A stretch of 64,000 nucleotides of DNA from Ctenosaura bakeri (GCA_948474755.1 CAOLHI010001479.1:310001-374000); one strand, 5' to 3'. Shown: positions 1-12,934, counted from the stretch's first letter. Notes: generated by a model from the sequence alone, not told the origin. Numbers and translations are program-made.

Positions 1-290
1 AAGAATCATTTAGTCTAAACCCTTCCAATTCAGAAAATGCGCTACTACTACTACTACTACTACTACATTCCCAACAGATGACCATCTAGCCTCTGCTTAA
101 AAACAAACAATGAAAGAGGTCTACAACTTTCCTAGTCAGGCCTATCCACGGTTAAGCAGCTCTTACCTTCAGGAAATACTTCCCATCATTAAACTGTAAG
201 CTCATTTTCATTAATTTGAACCCACTGGTTGAGATATGAGCCTCTGTAGCAGCAGAAAACGGTTTTGCTCCATTTCCTTTGTGTCAGCTC
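1..290 (-). repeat. CR1 LINE 3' fragment, antisense
   Basis: The plus strand reads like the reverse complement of a CR1 3' end: a degraded attcatagaatc-type start, a 'cccaacagatgaccatctagcctctg' type stretch around 70-100, and the text preceding the poly-pyrimidine 3' end. The same text recurs in better copies at 36546-36860 and, in sense, near 35700. It is old and interrupted by a CTA microsatellite. It runs off the window start, so its true length is unknown. Confidence 0.6.
42..66. repeat. (CTA)n microsatellite
   Basis: About eight perfect tandem CTA/ACT units inside the CR1 fragment. Confidence 0.95.
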
Positions 291-1086
291 CTCAAATGCT
301 AGCCATCGTTTGTCCATAGTTGGCAATGCTTTTATTAGGCCAACTCCAAAGTGAGAAAATAGTGTGCAAGCTTCTCCATAATGTCTTTGTAACCCCTATG
401 AAGTTTTGGCCTGGCCCATTGGCTGGGAAAACTCTATGGAAGGGGCTGTAAGTATCAGTTAAATTTGAAGAGAAATCAGCAGAAGGGCAGGAGGTGTATT
501 TGCCTGGAATAAGAATTAGATGCTTGTCAACTTGACTTAAGTAATATGATTTTAATGTATGGACTGAGAAAGTAACAGGGCAGTAAATTCCCTATAGTGG
601 ACTTTGTATTATTTATTTGCACCTCTTTTGGATTTTCACTTTAGGTGATTGCCTACAATAACCAATAAACAGCAAGATGTCCACATGCAGGTCTTGCACT
701 GATGCTTTGTGGGGTGCACAGAACTTTGGGACAATGTATATGTGCTAGTTTCACTATAGAATATGTTGTACAGTTGCAATTAAATTTAATATTTGATTTA
801 AATTTGCAGGCTGTTTGAACCACTGCAATTGTGTTTGCAATGTACATTTATAATTGGCTCCAAAAAGCCAAGAAATAGGCTAGACAGTAAACAAAGTAAA
901 GTGGGGAAAGGTGGAGGAGAAAAAAAATCTGGTTGATATTGAAATCACAGAGTTTGCAATTAGTCATATTTAATGTTTTTTATGTAATCTTATTGTTTTG
1001 TTCTGCTGATTACTGTAAATGGTTTTGGAAGGACAATCTCTCCCAAAAGGCAAATTTAAAATTAAAGAAGGATGTAAGAGGTGTCT
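291..1086. other. Unannotated AT-rich stretch
   Basis: No recognisable gene or repeat. The ORFs are short, without domain-like composition, and overlap on both strands. Confidence 0.5.
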
Positions 1087-1506
1087 GCAGACAATCAGGC
1101 CTTTTCCACATGGCAACGCTCTTCTTGCATTGCCCCGCCACAATCCCAGCAGTGCCTTTGTTGGGATGGGAATGGGTTCCCAATGCTCCTCTCTGCACAT
1201 AATTGTCTGCCTGCAGAAGGGAGCACGAGGGACATGCTCCGTCCTTCCAGATCGCAGCCGGCCTTCTTCCCATGCTGCAATAGGGAAGGAAGTATGTAGA
1301 TTGGCTTTCTAGCCCTTCTGTATGGCTTGCTGCAATGGAATGCTTATGTGATTGGGGGTCATTAATGGAGTTTCTCTCCATCAGTGATATAGCCTGTTAT
1401 TGCAATGGCTGGCAATGAGAAGGGCAGGACTGTGACGATGTCATGCCGAAGTGTCATTGCAGTCCCACTCTTCTCAAGTTCCCATGCTAGGATGCCATCA
1501 TCCCTC
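1087..1506 (+). repeat. Unclassified repeat, copy A of a diverged pair
   Basis: The part from about 1213 aligns over roughly 290 bases with 1868-2152. Shared landmarks in order: an 'agaaggga' start, 'gagggacatgct', 'aggaagta', 'gggggtcaNtgatgga', 'catcantgat', and a 'gatgatgtc'-type block near the end. Identity by eye is about two thirds. I do not recognise the family, and no open reading frame is shared by the two copies. Confidence 0.6.
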
Positions 1507-1867
1507 CCGCTTCTATGGGAGATGAGAATCCTATACATACACGTGCACAAACTGAGCAAAAGCATGTAGAGAAAGAGTGGACAAGAGGAGCTCCTTTAAG
1601 GAAAGCTTTCCATTTAAGCAAATTAGCAAAATGATAGATTGTACCTGAAGGCATTTTTCTTCAGGCATTATTAGTAGTTACAACACTACAAAAACAACAC
1701 TACAAAAACAATCTAACAGCTTATCCAGCAGGGAAAAAAGTCCCTGTAAGTATTGATACTTCCCAGTTCTTTTTGTTTTGACTTTACCTGCATATTCATG
1801 GGTTTGCATCCAAACTCTTTCTTAAAATATCCCACTTCCTTCACTTCTCACTTTCTTGTATTCCATG

Positions 1868-2152
1868 TAGAAGGGAGCTTGAGGGACATGCTTCTTATTT
1901 CTGCAGCACAGCGGGCTCTTTCTGATGCTGCACTGGGGCAGGAAGTACCTCCATTGAGTTTCCAGGCCTTCCACAGGGCAGGTAAGTGTGGGAGCATCAC
2001 GTGATCGGGGGTCACTGATGGAGAAAATCCATCAATGATTTACTCTGTGATTGTGCTAGCTGGTGACATGAGAAGAACAGGGCCATGATGATGTCTTGCG
2101 GAAGTCTCATTGTGGTCCTGCTTCTCTTTTGCCCTCATGCTGGTATACCATG
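1868..2152 (+). repeat. Unclassified repeat, copy B of a diverged pair
   Basis: Same orientation as copy A and about 650 bases downstream. It preserves the order of the shared blocks but differs by many substitutions and small indels, so the duplication is old. It could be a tandem segmental duplication or two insertions of one family. Confidence 0.6.
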
Positions 2153-5100
2153 TCCATGTGGAAAGAGCCATAGAATGGTGTGGAGAGTTTGGGTGAGTTA
2201 TGACAGATCTCTCTGAGCAACTGGGACAGACCGCCATCATCAGCCATTCTTAAAAAGAGGGAAATCCACTGGCTGTACAGGCAATGAAGCTGAGAAGATG
2301 GATTGCTGCACAAGCTTCACAAGTACTCAGTGAATGCCAGACTACAATTTGTTATCATACATAAAAAATTCCTAAAACCTTGAAATACGAAGCCATGGGT
2401 TTCTGACAGAAAACTCTTTTTTCAAAGGTAGAATCCAGCTTTGGTTAGAAAGTTTGAGAAAGAAACAGAAAAAGATGTATTTTCACAATGTTGACATCAC
2501 TGATTGAAATCACATTTCATGACTCAAGATAGTAACAATAATTGATTTAGATCACTGGTTCCATTTCTGCATTATTACTAATGGTATTAATTAGTTATGG
2601 GTTGACACAAGGTTCTTTATTCATCTTTCAATCTTTTTCCCCCCTTAGCAATTTGGAAAGTGGGTCAACTCCCCATATTAAGCTTTTTAAATTTTATTTT
2701 ACACAATTATCTGAATAGCATTCGTTCTACCAGAAACAAAGGCCAACTTGTTTAAATTCTTCAATGTAGGAAGGCACAGTACAGAAAAAAAAGGCACTAT
2801 GTTAACATACAGCAAGGAAAAGGTTGGCAGACTCAGCCAATGCCTTGCCATCCTGATACTGGGCTAAGACGGGGAGAAAAGAAATGGGTAAATGCTCCAC
2901 TCTGTACCAATATCCAATTCATTCACATCAAGTAACAACATTGGATTGAAAGTACAGTGGAATTGAGCATAACCTTGTCCTGCGGTTTAATAGTGAGATT
3001 TCATATTTACTCTTAACATTGAAAACTGATAAAAAGAATGAAGATGACAACCACTAAAAAGCAGCCTCTGGGTAACTGTTCAGGCCTGAGTGCACACATA
3101 TGATGAAAGCTATGGAAATCTACAAATGAACAAGGCACTGTGCCAGCTCTGGAAGCCTGTCATTGCATTGTTTCCCAGGAGGATACAGCAGCGAGTTGAA
3201 ATGGTGCAATGCAAATCAGTGCTCTTCCTACAGGGACATCCACCATTCTGTCTCAACTCGTTTATACTGCACTTGATTGGTTCAAAGTGTTGTGTGATCT
3301 CCATATCCCCCTCCTATAATCATTTCAGTTTTACATATTAAGAAACTGAGAATGAGAACAGGTGACCTGCCTAGCATGATGCTGGAAATACATGTTGAAA
3401 TATATGTTTGTAAATTGGTCTCACTGGGGATTTCTGACTGCCACACTGATGCACAGTGTATCTAAATATGGATCCATCGAATTTAAGCCATATAATATAG
3501 ATCTCTCTTTCTCTCTCATGTGTGTGCACACACATATACATACACACATGCATATAGAAGATGGGAGAGAGAAAGAGAGAGAGAAAGCATGTGTGAATTT
3601 CACCATAAACATGGGGACTTAGCAATCATGTTAATTCAATTTGAAAAGCTCTCCTAGCGTGATAAATTGCCCAGATATTTGAAGAACACTTTAAAGACTT
3701 TCTGACATGATGATACACCTGTGGCATACTCATTCGTGCAAAGTCAATTGGTAATGATTCAACTAAATTAAGCCTTCATTAACCATCCTATTTACTCGGG
3801 CTTTGGCTTGTTGCTCCTCTTTTAATTAACTTCAGTAATGAGATAAGAAGCATTCAGTATTTCAAGTGACCAAACATTTTTGTTTGAGACCCACAGATTA
3901 CTTCATGTTGCGTTCCTGGGAAAATGAAGGGTGGAAGAGATATTCACTAAATGCTATTTTTTTTCCATTCCATTAAACCCTTTCTGTAGCTGTCAGTCAC
4001 AGGTCATTAGGAAGGGCATGACTGTTTTTCTAATCAGAAATGTATACTGCTTTTGCGATTTTTAAAAGAGAGAAAATGACACTAGAAAGAAATGAATATA
4101 CAGGATATGATTGAGCCACAATTTTTACCAAATCTTAAGGGGTGATTGGATGAATCATGTTACAGCCAGAAATTGGGCGAAGGTAGGCACTATAACTTAT
4201 ATCTCTCCCTAACCCAAAAAAAATTGTTTTGAAACTTAGCAATGCACAAGAAGTAGGTCAGAGGATGGTTTATTTTGAATCAAGGTAGGTTAATAGAAAA
4301 TGCATCATTTACAGGATAATGATGTTTGATGAATGACTTCAAATAGGTGATACATAATGTCAGTCTTTTTTCCTCTTTGAAGCAGGAAATTTATAGTGTG
4401 TGGTCCTTGACTGCGGCTGCTGAAGCCCCCAAAGTTGAAGTGACCCCAGTAAGGCCTTTTAGGACATCTCCGACAGTCTCTTCCTTCTGGCTGCCTGTGT
4501 TAAGTCAAGTCTGTGGCCTGGCAGAACATGTAGACACTGGCTTGCCCTATTTTTAATTCAGAAGGGGATATGGGACTGCTAGTATGAACAGTAAAAATCT
4601 GCATGGTGACAAACTTATTTCTATTGCAGCACTTCCTGACAAAGCAATTGCCCTCCTTCTTATTATAAATGTGGGCACATTTCAGAAAAGTATAATTTTA
4701 AATCATAAGAGACATCAAGAGGAAGGCCCACAGGAATTGTTTTGCAGCAAAATCTCCTCTTGCACAGTGCTCACTGATGAGTTTCACTCACTGCTATTAC
4801 CAGGTTTGCCTCTTTCCAAGGCAAAGCTAGAATTTTGCCTTTCTCAGTAAACTATTCAGTAGTTACCCAGCAGGCGGTGAAGTGATGCAATTAGAGTTCT
4901 TACAGGACAGGGTCACAGTGAGATGAAACACAGTAAATAAAAAATAGAAGGGAAGTTGGTAATTCTCAGCAGCTCACACAGTAACTCAGCCATTTCTTTC
5001 AGCACAGTGTTATTAGCATTATTCTTTTGCACAATGGTTTTAATTTACTGCTGTTTTAGAACTGGCAATCAATCAAAGGGAGGCTTTGACTGGAGACACC

Positions 5101-5727
5101 AGGTTGATGTTCTTCTTACTGTTATGCTCTGTCTCTATAGTGAAGCTCTTAAAGGAACAAATACAATAGTCAAATTTTAACTGAATTGTTCACATGTCCA
5201 CAACAACAGAGAGTAATGTAGCAGCCCAGAGGCTAACAAATACATTATGCTCACTGTAAACTGCATAAGCTTCTATTCAGTAATATCTGTTTACTTACAA
5301 CAGTATCTGAGAGTTGGGGAGCATGCATATATGGCTGAGAACATTTTTATTGGTTTCCCTCAAATTCCTGCAGTGGGTTTCACCTCCTATTTCAGATACA
5401 ACATGTTTTCCAGTGCTGTACTGAACTCAAGGTATTATCCTTTCACTTCTTTGAGGAGCAATCTAGGGTTTTTGTCCCTTCTTAAATGTGAGTCATTCCT
5501 TTTATGTATGGACTGTATTTAATTTTCACTCTTGTTTCTTTGCATGGAATATAACCTATATTGTCTTGGCTGTCCTAGTTTGTTTGTAACACTTTTCCTG
5601 GGAAAGAATATTGATGGAAGTTGCAGTCCAACAAACCTGGAGGATGCCTGACTTGGAAAGGATCAACAACTAATAAATATCACGTCAAGAGCATTTTTTT
5701 AAACTCAGCTTTTAAAATTATTGTTAT
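2153..5727. other. Unannotated AT-rich stretch
   Basis: Nothing recognised beyond short low-complexity tracts: a mixed GT/CA and GA tract near 3500-3585 and several poly-A/T runs. ORFs here are under 95 codons and look random. Confidence 0.5.
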
Positions 5728-5787
5728 GTTATTAATGATGCTGTTATGTTTAACTACATAGTTAAACATAACAGCATCATTAATAAC
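5728..5787. repeat. Perfect 29-bp hairpin palindrome with 2-nt loop
   Basis: Bases 5728-5756 are the exact reverse complement of 5759-5787, with only CA between them. The arms begin gttattaatgatgctg. Homology stops abruptly at both sides. It resembles a fold-back copying event rather than a terminal-repeat transposon, because there is no internal sequence and no visible duplication. Confidence 0.95.
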
Positions 5788-5901
5788 TATGTAGGTTTTT
5801 AACAACTATTTTAATTTTTGAACTGTCAGTGTATCACATTGGTTAGTTTTGAAAATGCAGTAATGAAGGCAAAAAACAGAAAACATTGCTACTCGTAGCA
5901 A

Positions 5902-6129
5902 GAGAGAGTCAGTGTGATTTAACTGCAATGCTGAAGATAGAGTTTGAATCCCCGCTTGGTTGTGGAAACTTACTGGATGGTTTTGGGCAAGTCATACTCT
6001 CTCAGCCTCACAAGAAGGCAAGGGAAAACCACCTCCAAACCATTCTTGCCGAAAAACCCGTGTTCCTTAATGACTTAAGGTTGCTATAAGTCAGAAATTA
6101 CTTGAAGGCACACAGCAACAACAAACACA
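5902..6129 (+). mobile_element. tRNA-derived SINE (ACAAC-tailed family)
   Basis: A tRNA-like head ('gtttgaatcc' box B region) is followed by the body 'gggcaagtca', 'ctctcagcctca', 'aaaccacctcc', the tail block 'ataagtcagaaattacttga' and a CAACAACAA end. The same modules recur at 15445, 24841, 25050, 37010, 44001 and 61603. This is a full-length but diverged copy. Confidence 0.8.
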
Positions 6130-9057
6130 TAGCAAGACGCTTTCTTCTCCTGAAACTGTAACACTACTGATTTTTTGTTTTTTAGTACAGTAACTTGAGT
6201 GGCCCAGATCAGAACATGTGTCTCTGTTGTTCATTCCACTTATTTTGAATTGTATCTCTTTTGGATCTCATCTGTGTCCTTTCTGATTGCAATATAAAGC
6301 TGAATTGCAGGGGGAAAAATCTACCTTCTACGCCTATAAAAACTTACGTAATTCTGGAACTGACCTTTGCAGGATATTTGTCATTGCGTAAAACTGATGA
6401 GCCAGTCTCACTGCAATTATAAAATAAAAAGTATGAAAAAAAATGTATTGTTGGTAGAGGCTGCAGAAGCTGTCATTTAAACTAGTTGGCTGTATCAAAT
6501 ACTATGTATGTAGTTTACAGTACAATGCCTGTGTTATACCACACTAACAACACTGCAGCTGATAAAATAAGAACACCTATATTGACATGGATTTACTGAT
6601 TGTGGATTCTTTGTTCTCTTTGCTTCTATTGGCAAATATCTTCCCAGTAATTCTGGTTGCTCCAATCCCACAGTGATGCCACATTAAGTTTGATTAAGGC
6701 ACTTACAAATGCTGATATGTTTGGTTCCTCTTTTGTTTGGAAATAGGAGAATCACAAATGGGTTTAATTGGCACCCATATTTCTTTTCTTTCTTTTCTTC
6801 TCCTTTTTAAATGTCCCCTCAAAAGATCTCCAGAACAGACATTCAACTTCCATAGGAAAATATTCTGGCCCAAAGCAATGTAGCGCTCTGAGCAACACAC
6901 TGTTCTCCTTTTCACCTTCTGCATAATGTCTTAGACAAAATAAATAAATAGAAATCCATTGCCAGGATGGATGGTATTATTTTATTTTGCAGCAATCCAT
7001 TCTGAATCCATTTGCTTCCTCATTCCATTTTTAATTAAAGGTAAAAGTGAAGTGGACTATACCACTGCCATTATATGATGATGAGCCACTCTGGGAGGCA
7101 CTTTTGAAAATGGGATTATCTGGACAACTGTAATTTATTGAGGATATTTATAACCTGATCATTATCAGTACAAGTGGAAGACATGATTCCAAGTTCTGCT
7201 GGACAGAAACTTGGCACATTATTATACAGGCTTTTTAAGATGACTTTTGTTGGTGACAACCCTAGCATTAATTTTTCCTGCAAACTACACTCGCTTCAGA
7301 ACTGAGCCTTTTGTATTGCCATGGTTGAGGTGAGAGCAAGAAAAGTGTATGGAGTCAACTAAATTGTAACATCCCTTTAACCCATCCGCCTATCCCCCTT
7401 TTCAATTGATTGCTTTGCACTTTTTACATTTTGGATTTTTTCCCTCTGCTTGTCTCTGAGATTGGGGGCGGGGGGAAGAGTCAGGGAAAGGCACTTGAAA
7501 CACAGCAAACAGAAGTCAGGAAAGAAAGACAGATCTCAAAATATCTCTTTTATTCTTTAAAATGCCCAGCAAGTTTAGGAAAATTCTGTAAATAAATCTC
7601 TCCACTGGTTATGCTTGCTGGGTGATTCTGGGATTTTTGGTCTGAATAAGTAAAAAAGATTTTGTATGGTCCCAGAACTCAGGTAGTTGCTTATTCTAGT
7701 CCTAAATGAATCAAATACATTTTCTCCAAATATCACAATCGCAAAGCCTGCATAAAAGAGTGGTAAAGTGTTGATATATGTCTCTTTAAAAGCTTTTCTT
7801 AAAACAAAAATAAATACCACACTATTTCTGTTTGTGAACTTTTCTGTCAAGCTGATAAACATTTGCTACCGGGTGTGTCTAATTGACAGTCCACACACAA
7901 ACCAGTATTCAAAAAACATTCCGCTGCAAAATAAGGAACATAAAAGAACAGACAGAATATGTCAGTAAATTACTGTCACAGTCCTTAATATGTGAAAGAT
8001 CTTCTTTTACAAAAGGAAAGAAGAAATCGGCTTATAAAGTGTGGACCTTTGAAAACTTTGTAACCAGACTTTCCCAAATGCTGTAACCTCTACCTAGCCA
8101 TGGCAATAAATTCTAGCTGGTCCTAGTTGAACAATTGTAAAATTAGATTGTTTTTAAACTGTCTGGAGCTAGTGGAGTAAATTTTATTAGGAGGATGCAT
8201 TTAAAATGTTCCTTATTATGAGCTAAATACATTTATGTGTTCCACAGACTAGTGAAGAATCCTGCATTTGAATTTCTCCCAGCTGTTTAGAAAAGAACAC
8301 TAACCTTGCCAGGAGTATACCTTTCAATTTTCAACCTTCTTTTACAATTTAGCTTTCATATCAGGATAAACAATCCTGCCAACTGAAAAAGGTGATGTTA
8401 AAAAACAGATATCTGCCCACTCGGATGTGGAACAAGACCATTTAGAAATCCATGGCATCTGGAGCTTCGGCACCTGGTGCGGACTCAAGATGTGAGTGGA
8501 AGATGAAAGAACCTGAATCCTGTTTCTATTCCCCTGAGTCCTTGATTCCACATATGGAGTGTATATATGATGGGTGAGGAGACTAGTTATGGAATGAATC
8601 CTGGCTCATAGGATCTGTGTCTCAGTGGCACAGAGGCCTTTCATGCCTAGGTCATTGCTGGTATGAATCCAAACCAGGTGGGTAGCCAGAGACTGAAAAT
8701 CATTACAGCTGACAGCTGCTGTTCAGTGACCTATATTAGATGAAATGAGCCACCTGACATACTTCATGGTGGGCATGCCTTTTACTCTTTCCTACTCTAT
8801 GCAGATATGAACAAAAATGTGACCACAGAGGTGTTTTGTAAAGCTATAATTTAAACTAAAAAGCAAGAAAAAGCATCCTCCCTCTAAGGGTGAGGGTTAA
8901 GAACATGAATTGTCCTTGCCCAAATCTCGCCTTCAGTATTTCATTTGCAACATGGGGATAAAAATACTGACCCAGAGCTTGAAATGAATAAGGGAAAAGT
9001 AATTTGGGTAATTGCAGTGAGATGCCCCTATAGGGCCTAAATATCCTAAAGGCATCA
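6130..9057. other. Unannotated AT-rich stretch
   Basis: No gene recognised. Around 8600-8760 there is a SINE-like passage ('gtctcagtggcacagaggcc', 'gggtagccagagac') that I cannot assign to a family. Confidence 0.45.
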
Positions 9058-9248
9058 GACCCCATCTGGAAGCTGGTTAGATCTGATTTGTATCTGGATG
9101 CGAGACCAACAAATGCCAGGTGCTGTAGGTTATATTTCAGGGGAAGGAACTGGCAAAACCATCTCAACTGAGTATTCCTAAGAAAAACCCATGACATCAT
9201 TGGGTTGCTGCTAGTAAGCAGGCAACTTGAAGGCACATATCCTCTCTC
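9058..9248 (+). mobile_element. 5S rRNA-derived SINE, diverged
   Basis: The head retains the 3' half of 5S rRNA: 'tctggNagctggttagatctgatt', then 'ctggatgcgagacc' and 'caggtgctgtaggtt', matching the 5S internal-control and 3' blocks in order. A SINE body follows with 'ggaactggcaaaaccatctc', 'cctaagaaaaacccatgac' and a tail 'aacttgaaggcaca' shared with the tRNA SINEs. It is not a functional 5S gene: the 5' half is missing and substitutions are frequent. Confidence 0.7.
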
Positions 9249-9390
9249 TTTCACCTCCCACACTTTTTTTGGCCCTGGATGAAGTTACATTTCAAAAATA
9301 ACATAACATGGGGATGAAGTTTCTTTATTACTGGAATGAATAACATTTTCTAATCATATTCACATATACAGCCTTGTTAATCTGCAGCGT

Positions 9391-9450
9391 TAGTCTCTCT
9401 CTCTCTCTATAAATGTAATATAATATAATATAATTAATATAATATATGAG
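9391..9450. repeat. Simple repeats (TC)n and (TATAA)n
   Basis: A short CT run is followed by TATAA/TAATA units. Confidence 0.8.
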
Positions 9451-10068
9451 GAATCCTGACTGCATCTGGGAAACTGAACTGCACTCCATGAAAGCTTATG
9501 CTATAACTTTCTTTTTGTCAGTCAGCCTCAAAAGTGCTATAAAGTTCTTTTATAACTTTTTATTTCCCTGTTATGTCCAATTTTTACAACTAACCCTTTA
9601 CACCTAACCTCCTTGATTGCTGTATGCAAGACACTTTGAAAACTATGGAAAGTATTATTTTTGCTAATAGTTCTAGGGTTAATAGTAGAAACTACTATTA
9701 TTGATTATTTATTTGCAGATGCTGCAAAAACAAAAACATGAATGTATAGGGGGACAACATAGTGTCCCCCTTATACAAAGCTATACGGCTATGTGATGAA
9801 GTTGCTTTGGAGGTCATCTATTTCCATCTAACTTGATGGTGGGTTGGTAGGCAACAGAATAGTACCTTAGGAGTAAAACCCAGCACAGTGGTGTGCATGG
9901 GAGGGGCTTATAGATAAGAAGAATTATACATAATGCAGAGAGTCAGTTTGAATTGAGAGCCTTCAGTGAGATCTTGGCCAGAGAGGGTGGTTGTGTTGTG
10001 TTGAAGCAGCTGAAGAAAAGATATAGAGAAGTGGCATTGAAGGTTGGGAATTATTGGCATAGACTGTC

Positions 10069-11649
10069 AGAAGTTGAAACTGGTTAACTGCTTAGAATGG
10101 TTTCAAGAATGGGCGAGGCTATCACATAGTAGACTTCTGGCTTTAGAAGGTATCAACTTAGCTTTTGGCTGGCATGCTTGTATTGGATACAACAAATATA
10201 TAGTTCATAGTGACTTTAACAACCACTTCATACGACAACCAATACCGAAAACTTGGAAAAATATAGATTAAGGATATACTCAAAAATATCTCTATGGCTT
10301 TCAGCACAATAAGCCTTTTATAAAAGAGAAAATGTTTTACAAGACAAATGGATAACATATAAAGATTTAATAAAAATAGTGACTCTGCTGCAATAAAATC
10401 ACAGGAAGAATTAAGAAAAGAGGGTATCAACTGTCACTGGTTGTTATATAGACAATTAAATGAGAAGCTTAAAATGGAGATGAAAATAAATGGTTTTCAA
10501 ATAGAAAAGACAGCCTTTGATGAGATAATATTTGAGAAGGAATCCCAGATAATATCTGAAATATATAAAATTTTGTTAAGATCAGACACTGAAGAGGAGG
10601 TTGTTAAAGAGCCAATGATACGCTGGGCTCAAAATTTGGGCCATTCAATTGACATAGCAAACTGGGAGAAGACTTGGAAGAGAAGACTGAAATTTACAGA
10701 TTGCCAGAACTTAAAAGAAAATATTTATAAAATGCGTTTACGGTGGTATTTCCCTCCTGAGAGACTGGCAAAGATATATAACTGTAGTGATAAATGCTGG
10801 AAGTGCGGAAGTGAGAAGGGCACTTTCTACCACATGTGGTGGACATGTTCAAAAGCTGGGAAGTACTGAAAGCAAATACATTTGAAGACTGAAAAAATTC
10901 TAGGTATTCACTTTCACATGTCACCACAAATGTATCTACTAGGTATGCCCGAAGATGAATTGGAAAAGAAATATGGTGAGATCTTATTTTATATGACAGT
11001 CTCTGCAAGAATCAATTATGCTAAAAATTGGAAAAAATCAGACATGCCAAATGTGGAAGATTGGGAAATAAAATTATTTGATATGGCACTTATGGATAAG
11101 CTGATGACGTTAATAAGAGGGATCCCTCTGGGAAAGTTTGTTAAGAAATGGAATCCAGTTATACAATTCTTTAAAAGCAAGTGGGGAGATTTGACAATAG
11201 TCAGCTTTGTTGATTGAAGAGAGAGATATGGTTGAATTTTAGTCAGTTCATTTTATTTATCGGTAATATAAAACTATATATAGTATCCATGTTAAGACTT
11301 AAAGTTACAAAAGAGGTAATATTAGTAGCGCCCTGATGTATTTAAAGGAAACAAATAGATCCTCACTTATCTAGTTAATTTATTATCCTAAGGACAACCT
11401 AGTCGGGAATCCAGAGAGGATGAGGAATGATTGGAGCCAAAGTTAGGAAGTATGAATGTGTGTTAGATATGTCTTAGGTATGTATAATTATGTTACATGT
11501 CGTGTATACTACTATACTCCTATGATTATATTATATAATTCCCAGGCTTTGTCTGTAGAGATTTCTCCTATTCTAGTATGTATTTTTTTCTTTTCTATTT
11601 ATTCTATTTAAAAAAAAAATAAAGAAAAAAAGAAGTTGAAATTGGTTAA
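10069..11649 (+). mobile_element. 5'-truncated L1 LINE with target-site duplications
   Basis: The L1 body, 10088-11630, is flanked by 19-bp direct repeats, 10069-10087 and 11631-11649 (agaagttgaaaNtggttaa, one mismatch). It ends in an A-rich tail at 11610-11630. The body holds the C-terminal third of ORF2 and a 3' UTR. Matching flanks plus an A-tail and 5' truncation are the signature of target-primed reverse transcription, so these boundaries are well supported. Confidence 0.88.
10130..11217 (+). pseudogene. L1 ORF2 C-terminal segment, inactivated
   Basis: In L1, ORF2 is the endonuclease/reverse transcriptase of target-primed retrotransposition; only the region downstream of the RT is present here. 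The upstream part (about 10130-10435) reads as L1 protein but with stops. A 142-codon stretch at 10441-10869 contains the cysteine knuckle CWKCG...GTFYHMWW.C. A TGA at 10867-10869, probably a mutated Trp codon after Lys-Tyr, ends it, and the same frame continues at 10882-11217. With no RT domain it cannot be active. Confidence 0.82.
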
Positions 11650-12081
11650 TGTAACAACACTGTACTCTATATGAACCTTAACAAGATACTTTATTTCTAA
11701 TATTACTATAATAAATTATATTGTTTATTTTATAACTACTGAGTCAGCCTGAGCTATCAAAAGTCACTGATAATAAAGAATACTTCCATAAATACTCTAT
11801 TTGGTTCTAAGAGAACACTTAAGACCCTAGCCCTTTTACACCAGGGTGGTGTTTAAAGGGTGGAGTCAGGGCTAAGTATAACTGTCAGAGCACCTTATTT
11901 GCTGGAAGTACAAAGCCAATCTGAGCTAAAATAAGGACCTGTCACAGGCTGTCTTTCCTTAGCTACTGATAAAACTAAATAAAGGAGAATACCCATAAAA
12001 TCACAAAATTATAGAGTTCAAAAATGATCCTGAGGGTCATCTGGTCCAGCCCCCTTGCAAAACAAGAAATTAAAGTATCCG

Positions 12082-12226
12082 TATTTGCCAGTGTATAAGA
12101 CGCAACCCATTTATACATCAGCAAATACTATTTGCTGGTGTATAAGACACACTGGTGTATAAGATGCACCCCATTTTCAAACAGTATTTTTCAGAGAAAA
12201 AAGTGAGTCTTATACGCCAGCAAATA
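12082..12226. mobile_element. Short MITE-like DNA element with terminal inverted repeats
   Basis: The ends are about 20-bp inverted repeats (tatttgcNNgNgtataagac at 12082 and its complement ending at 12226). The motif 'gtataagacgca' also recurs inside in both orientations. It interrupts CR1 antisense sequence, which resumes after about 12240. I could not see an unambiguous target duplication, so the superfamily is unassigned. Confidence 0.65.
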
Positions 12227-12480
12227 GGATATTCCTTACACATGCACATCCAACCTATGTTAAAAAAATCCAAAAACAGAGAGACCAAAATCCACTACCA
12301 TCAATTGCTTGACTGTTCCTACCAAACTGAAAGGTTTCATTTATGGAGAATCTCCTTTCCTGTAATCAGAAGCCATTGGTTTGGTTCTTACCCTCTAGAG
12401 CAGCACAAAAGAAGCTTGTTCCATGTGACAGCCCTTCAGCTATTTAGAGATGGTTATCATCTCTCATAGCCTTGTCAAAA

Positions 12481-12934
12481 CATACCTTAACACAATGTTG
12501 TTCCATGGGAATCCCACTATAGCCATTCCTGTGATTGTATCAGGTAATTAATGCTCTCTATCGCAACCTTTTGACATCTGTGGATGAGTAGTGCCATTTG
12601 CACTGTTTTTCCCTCTGCATTACAGTGTCATTGCTAAGTCCTTTCCCCTGCCCCACACCTCATAATTGATCTGCTGGGAAGAGATCTCTTCGAGAGCAGC
12701 TGAGGGAAGGACAACTTGGGAATACCCACACCACGCCCACTACAGGATCAGCTGTGGAAGGATGTGCTATGAGGAAACTGTACTTCCACAGTTAACTGAA
12801 TTGTTGCGGGAAAGAGAGTCATTAACAGATCATGAAAAAGGGCACATTTCAAATGGATTGCAATGCAATAGCTGTTGCTGAGCAATGATGGTGTGTGCTA
12901 GGACTGGTTGTGAACCTGTTATAATGCATTGCTC
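12481..12934. other. Unclassified insert within CR1
   Basis: Not CR1-like, while CR1 antisense text flanks it on both sides. No recognised ORF or terminal repeats. Confidence 0.4.

Noticed and set aside
9058..9248. 5S rRNA gene
   Set aside because: Only the 3' half resembles 5S rRNA, with many substitutions, and it joins a SINE body and tail.
8856..9263. 135-codon minus-strand ORF
   Set aside because: Its N-terminal half is the antisense of a 5S-derived SINE; no domain.
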